Assembly: GCA_023205875.1 (NCBI GenBank)
Contig: CP060759.1
Coordinates: 907,501-971,500, forward strand
Reading direction: 5' to 3'
From: Chloropicon primus
Lineage: Eukaryota > Chlorophyta > Chloropicophyceae > Chloropicales > Chloropicaceae
Length of the DNA stretch: 64,000 nt
The position numbers and the translations under genes are program-made. Of the stretch, positions 50,601-57,665 are shown in pieces (position 1 is the stretch's first letter; each line of letters starts with the position of its first letter). Under the pieces are notes generated by a model that was not told where the DNA came from, ran no database searches, and saw only the letters and a program-made list of their open reading frames with translations.

Positions 50601-53600
50601 CTATGTGAAGAGATCAACTGTGCCTCAGTTCTCAATTTGCAAACCAAAGCAGCATTTAGATCGCAAAGTGCTTTGAATGCAGCCAACAGCCAACAGAAAG
50701 TGCAAGAAAAGGACATGCTCTTATCGGCTTTGGTGTGGTCAGCCTGCTATGCGACCCCTCTGGACTGCGCTGCTCATCAAAATGCAATAATCGCAGGATC
50801 AAGGGACGCACAAGAGAATGTGCTTCTCGTGAAACTTGGAGACGCGCAATCCAATTTGGAGCATCCTCTCAAGATTGCATGCAGAAATGCAGGAGCTCTC
50901 TATTCATCATCTCATGTGGATAGTCCTGAAATGCAAGAGTACCTGACAAACACCTCAAAGTCGGTCCACGTTGTTTGCCTTGTCTCGCACCAAGCAAATG
51001 TTGCAAAGCAACTTGTAGGCCTTGCCAACCTTGTCAAAGCGGTGAACAAGTCAAACATGGAATCACCTAGTATCACTGTGGTTTTCTTGGATTCACAAAC
51101 GACCATGAACGTCCAACACAACACCTCAAAAGCATTGTGGGGAGCATGCAGGACGATGAGAATGGAGTACCCATCCTTGCAATTGACAACCATTCAAATG
51201 GATGCACACATGGACAAGAGTCAGGCAGCTCTTTACCTCGTGTCAGAAATCCAAAACAAACATTCAACTGAAAAGGAAGTCATGTACAAGAATGCGACAC
51301 GATACATCAATACCATTGTGGAGAAGTATCCTTCTGCATCACAGCATCTCTCCCTCAATCCACATCTGGAAAAGCTCCAGAGAGGATCATATGTTATCAC
51401 AGGAGGTCTTGGAGGTCTGGGTCTTGTGACCGCGCAACTTCTTGCAGATATGGGAGCGACAAGCATATCTCTCCTCTCAAGAAGTGGCATCATTCAGCGC
51501 ACGGACCAAAACCTTAATGCCATTCTCGACAAAGTAAGAGAGAAAGCCAATGTGGAGGTTATCGCATGTGATGTGAGCAAAGAAGATCATGTGCGCAATC
51601 TCTACACAAAGCAAAACCATCCTTGTGTGGGAATTATACATGCTGCCGGTGTCTTACGAGATGGCCTTGCTGCAAATCTCAACCATACTCAGGTCCAACA
51701 GGTATTTGACCCAAAGATCAGTGGCGCTTTGCATTTGCATCACAACACACTCCTGCAGCCATTGCAGGTATGCATCATGTTCTCCTCCATAGCTTCACTC
51801 TATGGAAGCATTGGTCAGACCTCCTACAGTGCAGCAAATACCTATCTTGATACTTTGGCTGCTCTAAGGCAAAACCAAGGCCTTCCTGCGGTCAGCATAC
51901 AATGGCCAGCAATATCTGGCATTGGCATGTGGGAAGGTCTATCAAGTGTCCACAAGAAAACAACACCATTTACTTTGGCAGTGACAGATGTTGTGAAGGT
52001 GATGAAACATCTTGTTTCAAGTGTCCCAATTCCTGCACCAAACATTGCTATGCTGCCACAAAGCCTCGTTCACGACGTAAATGTTGAGAGGAAGCAAAAC
52101 GATAAAAACATGGACCCTGTTGTTGATACAAAGGATCCGTCTTGGTATGAATTGCCTTCTCAATGGAAGCAGTTGCAAGTGACTAAGCTCTCCAACAACT
52201 TCAGTGAAGCAACTTCGATGCAGCATCTCAACACATTAGATTGTGAAGAAAATGAAGTGGTAGTACGGGTCATCTATGCAGGAGTCAATGCTAGTGATGT
52301 CAACTTCAGTGCTGGAAAGTACCATGGAAGTGAAGCAGCAGCAACGAAAGCTCTCCCATTTGCAGCTGGACTTGAAGGTGTAGGTCTTGTGGTTAAGAAA
52401 GGAAGCAAAACAAAGATCTCTATTGGGAGTCCCGTGGCATGCATGGCACCTGGTTGTTATTCAGACTTCCTCACAATCAAGGAAAGCAGTCTACTTACTA
52501 TCTCTGAGATACAAATTGAGACAGTTGCACTGCTAACATCTGGACTCACAGCAACGCTTGCGCTTTCTCAAGTCGGCCAAATGAAAAATGGTGGTGAAAC
52601 CGTCCTAGTTACAGCAGCCGCTGGTGGCACCGGTCAATTTGCTGTTCAGCTTGCAAAACTGGCAGGTAACCGTGTTATAGCAACATGCAGCAACCCAAGA
52701 AAGAAAGATCTTCTTGAAGAACTCGGAGCAGAACGTGTCATCAACTACAAATTGGAAGATGTCCAAAAAGTTCTCAAAGAAGAATACCCACGTGGCATTT
52801 CCCTTGTATATGATGGAGTTGGAGGGAAATTGCTTCAAAACATTCTTCCAGCTGTGTCGCCACTGGGTAGAATTGTCACCATTGGCGCCGTGTCAACATA
52901 CCAAGCAGATGAAGAATCTGCGTTGAAACAGGAGCACATGCAAAGTTTGTACCAACGTGGAGTGTCCATCTTGGGCTTTTACTTGCCCGCATACAAGAGT
53001 CAGTTCCAAAAGTACCTCAATCAACTCTGTGACCTTCATCGCACTAAGAAACTTAGGGTACACGTGGATGTCAAGAAACGATATTGCGGGGCTGAAATGG
53101 CCCCTGATGCTGTCAAAGATCTCCACTCTGGAAAGACTCAGGGGAAGGTTGTTGTGCAAATACCACAACATGTGCCAAAAACATTCAAAGACCTTTCTGC
53201 TCAGCTCAAAACTAATTACAGCCTGAACACGAATGCAGTACCAAAAAGCAAAGACAGCAACAAAATGCAAGTTGACGTTGTCTCCCTGACTTCCCAAGTG
53301 CAAAAAACAATTGAGCAAGCAGTCATAGATACTATTGGAGAAACCATTGACACGGAAAGTCCTCTCATGGAAGCAGGAGTCGACTCGCTTGCTTCATCAG
53401 AGCTTATCAACAAGATCAATGATGACATGGGAACCTCTTTGGCGCCCACAATCTTGTTCGACTATCCAACAATTCAGGATCTCACACAGCACCTTGTGCA
53501 GACCCTACCTGACGCTACAGATCACGCCATTGAGGCTGTGGAGCGCATCCCAAACCATGATCCAATGCATGCTCCAGCAGGAGGAAAGCTTCACGCAACA

Positions 53601-54416
53601 ACAACTTCTTCTAGAGATAGACGTTGCTTGGTTCTTGTTGTACATGGTATCGGGAGCAGTGCTGAGTTTTTGGCTCGGGGCATTAGGACGTTTTTGCCAC
53701 CGTCGTTTGAGGTTGTCGGACTGGACCGTCCAGGTTTTGGCTCTTGGAGTTCGCTTGTTCCCTCGGAGTCGATGAAAGATGTTTTGGCTCATATGTGCGA
53801 CAACTTGCCTGTGATGAATAGGCCTGTTATCATCCTTGGATATAGTTACGGGTCTTTCATCGGCTACGAACTCGCGAAGGTTCTAAGCGCAAAGGGAGTA
53901 GTGGTGCGTGGCCTCATCGTTGCGGCACTTCCAAGTCGCCTGGCTCTCTCGAAGAGGACCCAGGCACGTCTCCACGAAATAAAAGCCCAAATTGAGGACG
54001 GATTTCTACCTATTGAAAACGTCAATGCCGAGATGGTAAAAAACCACCATCTGCGAGAGGCATTCGCGGCGGAGTTCGGTGGTTCAGACGAAGTTCTTCA
54101 TGGCGATGCTCAAGCTGTTACGGGAAGCCTAACGCTTACTCACTATGATGTTGCTGTGACAACTAAGTATCTTCTTGAGACGCCGAAGTCGACAACAGAC
54201 AAACTAAAAATACCTGCATTAGGGCTTTACAACCTTGAGGATGCATTCTGCTCAGAGGAAGAAATCAAAACTTGGTCGGAAATGATTGAGGTAGGGCAAA
54301 GCTTCAGGACAAATTGCACCGGAGAACGGGGCCATATGATGTTCGTAACAAAACCGGGACTTCTGAAGCTAGCAATGCAAATACAAGAATTTGCATTATT
54401 TCTTGACATACCCTGA
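13738..54416 (+). CDS. Giant multimodular trans-AT-type polyketide synthase: GNAT-ACP loading, nine modules, thioesterase
   Basis: A 40,679-base intronless gene encodes a type I polyketide synthase of about 13,560 codons (about 1.5 MDa). It would extend an acyl chain two carbons at a time on carrier-protein arms. Order: GNAT-ACP; module 1 KS-DH*-KR-ACP; modules 2-5 and 7 KS-DH-KR-ACP; modules 6, 8 and 9 KS-DH-KR-ER-ACP; terminal thioesterase. Each KS has its Cys and two His (DTACSSSL, HGTGTPLGDP, FGHTEGAAG; variants in KS1). Each KR has GGLGGLG, and each ACP has GVDSLAS or GLDSIDF. No acyltransferase (GHSxG) domain exists anywhere, so extender units must be supplied by a separate enzyme. The reading frame is continuous to 47,859 and again from before 47,763 to the stop at 54,416. 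The two parts are joined at an A-run (47,699-47,702) that is one base shorter than in the two sister modules, most simply a consensus error. No plastid or signal peptide is evident. Modules 2-9 are nearly identical repeats. Confidence 0.92.
14611..18549 (+). other. PKS module 1: KS-DH(inactive)-KR-ACP
   Basis: KS1 (about 14,671-15,890) is divergent from all other KS domains: NTACSSSLVA with Cys473, MHATGTPLGDP and AGHGEPCAG. The first half of the DH lacks the HxxxGxxxxP active site (FTIEGKRVL in its place), so a beta-hydroxy product is expected. From about 16,198 (HQMMQCTVD) onward the sequence becomes almost identical to module 2, except a 6-residue insertion and the linker after the KR. KR: GGLGGLGLVTAQ, FSSI, YSAAN. 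ACP serine at 18,364 (GVDSLAS). Confidence 0.8.
18550..22512 (+). repeat. PKS module 2: KS-DH-KR-ACP (3963 bp)
   Basis: First of the eight near-identical units. The KS variable patch after NTGVYVGC is of CQQDFQ type with its own version (KNIHHMTDPGK). The DH has its catalytic His (LLDHMVMGKSILPGAG, His codon 20,017-20,019). The KR is intact, there is no ER, and the ACP serine codon is at 22,327. Expected product state: alpha,beta-unsaturated. Confidence 0.8.
22513..26484 (+). repeat. PKS module 3: KS-DH(His lost)-KR-ACP (3972 bp)
   Basis: The KS variable patch is MYTEYPHILKGANMANN. The DH active-site His is replaced (LLSYMVMGK, Tyr codon 23,989-23,991), so the hydroxyl made by the intact KR is expected to stay. 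ACP serine codon at 26,299. Confidence 0.8.
26485..30441 (+). repeat. PKS module 4: KS-DH(His lost)-KR-ACP (3957 bp)
   Basis: The KS variable patch is CQQEFQHMHYYPEKKALLT. The DH carries the same LLSYMVMGK replacement as module 3 (about 27,940-27,950). Expected product state: beta-hydroxy. ACP serine codon at 30,256. Confidence 0.8.
30442..34398 (+). repeat. PKS module 5: KS-DH-KR-ACP (3957 bp)
   Basis: The KS variable patch is CQQDFQHMHYYPEKKALLT. The DH His is present (LLDHMVMGK, codon 31,903-31,905), and there is no ER. It shares the spacer variant ASVKASYKAPTKQHQA with module 6. From this module on, the KR carries YGSIGQ instead of YGNIGQ. ACP serine codon at 34,213. Confidence 0.8.
34399..39465 (+). 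repeat. PKS module 6: KS-DH-KR-ER-ACP (5067 bp)
   Basis: The KS variable patch is MYTEYPHILKGANMTNN and the DH is intact. An enoyl reductase (about 38,047-39,063) of the zinc-free MDR type sits after the KR: GVNASDVNFSAGKYHG, VACMAPGCYSDF and the NADPH motif TAAAGGTGQFAVQLAKLAG. Expected product state: fully saturated. ACP serine codon at 39,280. Confidence 0.82.
39466..43437 (+). repeat. PKS module 7: KS-DH-KR-ACP (3972 bp)
   Basis: The KS variable patch is MSTEYPHILKGANMANN. DH and KR are intact and there is no ER. Expected product state: alpha,beta-unsaturated. ACP serine codon at 43,252. Confidence 0.8.
43438..48503 (+). repeat. PKS module 8: KS-DH-KR-ER-ACP (5066 bp, one base short)
   Basis: The KS variable patch is MSTEYPHILKG. 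The DH is intact. The ER copy (about 47,086-48,101) matches those of modules 6 and 9. The module is 5066 bp where module 6 is 5067, because the A-run in the ER at 47,699-47,702 has four instead of five A. This is the only break in the whole PKS frame. ACP serine codon at 48,318. Confidence 0.8.
48504..53564 (+). repeat. PKS module 9: KS-DH-KR-ER-ACP (5061 bp)
   Basis: The KS variable patch is MSTEYPHILKG. DH and KR are intact; the ER lies at about 52,152-53,168. ACP serine codon at 53,385. The linker after the ACP lacks the two residues Lys-Gly present in all other modules (QTLPDATDH), which explains the 6-base shorter length. Confidence 0.82.
53565..54416 (+). other. PKS terminal thioesterase domain
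   Basis: An alpha/beta hydrolase of about 280 residues that should release the finished chain by hydrolysis or cyclisation. Nucleophile Ser in GYSYGSFIGYELAK (codon 53,844-53,846), candidate Asp in YNLEDAF and His in GERGHMMF. The N-terminal core VLVVHGIGSS and LDRPGFGSW is typical of type II thioesterase-like hydrolases. It joins the last ACP linker exactly where other modules begin their next KS (DPMHA), which looks like a recombination joint. Confidence 0.82.
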
Positions 54417-54445
54417 CTAAAACATTAAGAAATAGAAACAATCTT

Positions 54446-54745
54446 TTAACTCGCCTCTTCTATATCTGTATTCAGCCGTTTCCCGTCAAAGAACCAGGAG
54501 AACGCCGCCATGCCTGCGCAGCTCTGCAGAGCTGACATAGGACCGCCTGCACATGTTGCAAGGTTAGTGAGGGCGTCCATTACATATAGCCAAGAGATAC
54601 AAGCAGACAAGTAACGAAAGCGACTTACCTTCCCAACCAAGGGCAATGCCACTTGCGCAGCCTGCAATTGCCAAGTTGACAGCTACGAGTGGACATTAGA
54701 GGAGGGTCAGATCATACTCATGCTTGTACTCGATCGATGTCGTTC

Positions 54746-54814
<69 letters not shown>

Positions 54815-55506
54815 CATCGTCTTTTCCTCTTATCTTTCTTGAAGCGCAAGCCATGAAAGTGTACATTCCTCCCATCAGACCAAAAGTCTAGAGCAGTTGT
54901 TAGAATCGGCGTGAAACAGAACTCCTCCTTCTCCTTCTGTCCGAAGAGACACCACCACACAGTTACCTTTGAAGATGAGTTTGCTTTTTGGATGCTCGTT
55001 CGAAAGCGGCTTCCCTCCACCTTGAGGCGAATAATTCCGCTGCCTGTGAGCGTGTTGGGCAGTTGCAAGGTTTGGGTCAGAAACACGAAGAGGAATGCAG
55101 AGGAGCTCCGACGCCGCGAAAGGACACTTACCGAAGCCGATGACCCAACCAAGGATGCCGCTGCCCAACGAGGCTGCCACGCCATTCAGCTGCGCAAAGA
55201 AAGAGAGATGGACACACGACATCAGAGCCCGAACTTTGGGTGAAATCGAAGTCGTTCTGACCACCTTACCAGGCATAGCTCTTCCCCGACCGCTGTGCTC
55301 GCTCCGTTGCCCCGATCCCCTCCGGCCGTTGCCTTTCCCTGCTCGTCTCCCGCGGCCGCGAGGGCTCTCTCCGTCCTCCTCTGCTTTCTGCGGACAAGCT
55401 TCGCGAGATCAACCCTCGCGCAAACCCCGCCGACGCATGGACGGCGCCGCGCCCTTCGCGTCGTCGCCCCCGTCGTCTCCGTGCCCCTCTCGCCCTCGGT
55501 CCCCAT
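54446..55506 (-). CDS. Tim17/Tim22/Tim23-family inner membrane protein, 6 exons
   Basis: Joining six exons on the minus strand (55506-55270, 55189-55132, 55043-54967, 54887-54815, 54682-54629, 54546-54446) gives a 199-residue protein; all five introns are GT-AG and keep frame. From residue 80 on, the product shows the glycine-rich helices of the Tim17/22/23 family: LNGVAASLGSGILGWVIGFG, TFGLMGGMYTFMACASRKI, RGKDD, AVNLAIAGCASGIALGWE and GGPMSALQSCAGMAAFSWF. The wording is closest to Tim22-like proteins (carrier insertion into the mitochondrial inner membrane), but complex I subunit B14.7 and OEP16-like members share this fold. The first 79 residues are Arg/Thr-rich without recognised motifs, so the start at 55506 is less certain than the rest. 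Its stop is 29 bases from the convergent PKS stop. Its introns contrast with the intronless PKS next door. Confidence 0.72.
54746..54809. repeat. (CA)n(GA)n microsatellite inside an intron
   Basis: About 14 CA units pass into about 18 GA units in the intron between the fourth and fifth exons of the Tim17/22/23-family gene. This is likely polymorphic. Confidence 0.9.
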
Positions 55507-55581
55507 CGTTCTCAAGCACTTTCGCTCTCTCCCTCCTCAATTTGAAATTTCGTTGCTCTACCAAAAAAAGTCTGCAAAGGG

Positions 55582-55589
55582 CTCTCTCT

Positions 55590-55628
<39 letters not shown>
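55582..55628. repeat. (CT)n(GT)n microsatellite
   Basis: A CT run changing into about 17 GT units between the 5' end of the Tim-family gene and the 3' end of the Hsp70-like gene. A TGTAA motif on the minus strand (55,627-55,631), 42 bases after the Hsp70-like stop, may be its polyadenylation signal. Confidence 0.85.
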
Positions 55629-55630
<2 letters not shown>

Positions 55631-55672
55631 AGCATCATCATCATCGTCATCAATCGTTTAGTCTTTAAAGAG

Positions 55673-57076
55673 TCAGAAGGAGAACCAGCCCTTCTCGCTA
55701 CTCTTCTTGCCCTTGTCGGTGAAGGTGTCCACGATGGCCTCGAGCTTCCTTCCGAGCAAGTCGAGGTCTTCCGCGGAGGGACTCTCGTCCAGCAAAATGA
55801 TGTCTTCCCTCGGAATCATGCCCTTGAGGGCCGCCGCTGTCAGCCCTGCCCCGACGGCCACCGCCTCGTCGGGGTTGACAAGGCCCTTCTTCGGCTCCTT
55901 GCCCACCCGCTCGACGATCAGCTTGGCGATGCACTTCATCTGAGTCGCACCCCCAACCAGCACCACTTCCAGGTCGTCTTCGTTCACCACGTCCCCCTCC
56001 GCGGTCTCCACCCCGTACAAAACTTCCCTCAGCGTGCGATCCATTTCATCGATCAGGCGCAGGGTGAGGTCTTCGAACACCTCCAGCGTGATGGTCTTTC
56101 GAATGCGAACGGTGCCGTCTAGCGAGACGTCGACCTCCGCCCGGTCGTCCGTGGACAGAGCAATTTTCGCGGCCTCGGCGGCCTCCTTGAGCTCGTGCAT
56201 CGCCAGCGGACTCCGAGAGATCTCCCGCAGAGTCTCTTCGTCCGTGCCCTCCAGCATCCAATCGAGGACGCACGCGTCGAAATCGTCCCCGCCCAAAAAG
56301 TTGTTGCCGGAAGACTTCAGCACCTCGAACACGTCGTCGCCGATCTGAAGGACGGAGACGTCAAAGGTCCCCCCCCCGAGATCGAACACGAGGAGAAACT
56401 CCTCGTTCTCTTTCCCGATTCCGTAGGCGACCGCAGCAGCTGCTGGCTCGTTGATCATCCTCAGAACGTGGAGCCCCGCCCCGGCTGCCGCCTCCCGGGT
56501 CGCTTCCCGCTCCTGCTCTCCGAAATACGCGGGGACGGAAACCACCGCGTCCCTCACCTCCTCTCCCAGGTACTCTTCCGCGCTCGATTTCAGGGACCTT
56601 AAGATCTCCGAGGAGACCTGCTCCGGCTTGAGGACGCAGCCCCTGCTCGGGCAATTGACCGCAGCAAAGTCAGAAGAGTCCGAGTCGCCCATGATGTAGT
56701 ACGGCAGCAGGGCGTACATCCGGCTGTCCAGCTCGCAGACCCTTCGCCCCATCAGCCTCTTGACGCTGGAAAATGTGCTGGCGCTCGTGATGAGGTCGAG
56801 ATCCCTCGCCGACTCCCCGACTGCCACCCCGCCGTCCTCCTTGTACGACACAACCGACCTGGTCACTTTCGTTTTGTCTGGGCCCGGCACAACAAACGTT
56901 TCCCCATCCTTCGTCACTGCCACCGCAGAGTTCGTCGTCCCCAGGTCGATTCCAATCGCCCTTCTCACCGACCAGTCCCCTCGGCGCCGCGACGCTCCGC
57001 CCCCACCAGCCCGCCAGCCCCCCCTCCCCCCTCCACAAGCCTGCAACCTCCTCCTGCAACCCCTCACGACGGTCAT
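55673..57076 (-). CDS. Hsp70-like protein with ATPase domain only
   Basis: The 467-residue product is a clear member of the Hsp70/actin ATPase family: phosphate 1 motif AIGIDLGTTNSAVAV (about residue 40), INEPAAAAVAYGIG, phosphate 2 motif VFDLGGGTFDVSVLQ, and adenosine motif VVLVGGATQM. The usual substrate-binding beta domain and helical lid (about 200-250 residues) are absent. The chain ends with about 40 residues after the ATPase fold (LLGRKLEAIVDTF to KGWFSF). Residues 1-38 are rich in Arg and Gly, compatible with an organelle-targeting peptide. Similar truncated forms, such as HSPA13/Stch in animals, bind ATP without a classical chaperone cycle. No frame break suggests decay. The role is unknown; it may act as a regulator or co-factor of a full Hsp70. 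Confidence 0.85.
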   Translation of the reverse strand: MTVVRGCRRRLQACGGGRGGWRAGGGGASRRRGDWSVRRAIGIDLGTTNSAVAVTKDGETFVVPGPDKTKVTRSVVSYKEDGGVAVGESARDLDLITSASTFSSVKRLMGRRVCELDSRMYALLPYYIMGDSDSSDFAAVNCPSRGCVLKPEQVSSEILRSLKSSAEEYLGEEVRDAVVSVPAYFGEQEREATREAAAGAGLHVLRMINEPAAAAVAYGIGKENEEFLLVFDLGGGTFDVSVLQIGDDVFEVLKSSGNNFLGGDDFDACVLDWMLEGTDEETLREISRSPLAMHELKEAAEAAKIALSTDDRAEVDVSLDGTVRIRKTITLEVFEDLTLRLIDEMDRTLREVLYGVETAEGDVVNEDDLEVVLVGGATQMKCIAKLIVERVGKEPKKGLVNPDEAVAVGAGLTAAALKGMIPREDIILLDESPSAEDLDLLGRKLEAIVDTFTDKGKKSSEKGWFSF

Positions 57077-57665
57077 GTCAGAGTCCAGGTCCGTCAGTCA
57101 GCAGGGATGAAGGTTGAAGGGGACACAACAACAACAACAACAACAACAAGGACGACGACAACAACGACGACGACGACGACGACGAGTGCAGCAGGCAGGT
57201 CACCACCTCCCGGCTTGGTCCAGTCTGACGACCCCTCGACCCTTTTTTCTGATCCAAAAAAAAATCAAACACGAAAACGCAGCAGCAGCAGAGAGAGAGA
57301 GAAGTTGTGGTTGTGGGTGTCGTCGCCTTTTCACCGAGGACTTCCGTTCCGCCCCCCCCTCCCCAGGGTGACGGCGCGAGGGGAAGAATGGCACCTCTCT
57401 GAGTTCTCGCGCTCTCCGGAGGAACGGAAGGCGACGGACGACGACAGACGACGACGACGGAACTCCACTCCAACTCCTCGATGAATGACGATGACGATGA
57501 TGACGATATCTTTTCGTGGGTTGTCGTTGCTGCTGGTGGTGGTCGGTTGCGGGTGGCCCACGCGGGACAAATCAATCTTGCCTCTAGGTCGTCGATAGCC
57601 TCGTCGAGCGCAAATATTACTGGCGACCGGACTGGATCTACCTTCTTCCTTGCAACGCACGCAGA
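57077..57665. promoter_or_regulatory. Divergent promoter region between the Hsp70-like gene and REV3
   Basis: These 589 bases separate two divergent start codons. They contain trinucleotide runs, (ACA)n then (ACG)n at about 57,124-57,185 and (ACG)n-like repeats at about 57,428-57,462 and 57,485-57,507. Open frames here are low complexity (poly-Thr, poly-Asp) and not believable as genes. No TATA box is assigned. Confidence 0.5.

Noticed and set aside
18550-53564. CRISPR-like or satellite array
   Set aside because: The repeat units are 4-5 kb, fully coding and carry PKS domains; no short spaced repeats are present.
47763-54416. Second separate PKS gene starting at 47,763
   Set aside because: The first codon of this frame falls inside the ER domain, with no promoter or domain start. 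Sister modules show it continues the upstream frame; the split comes from the short A-run.
57107-57484. Thr- and Asp-rich small proteins between the Hsp70-like gene and REV3
   Set aside because: They are translations of (ACA)n, (ACG)n and related repeats in a divergent promoter region.
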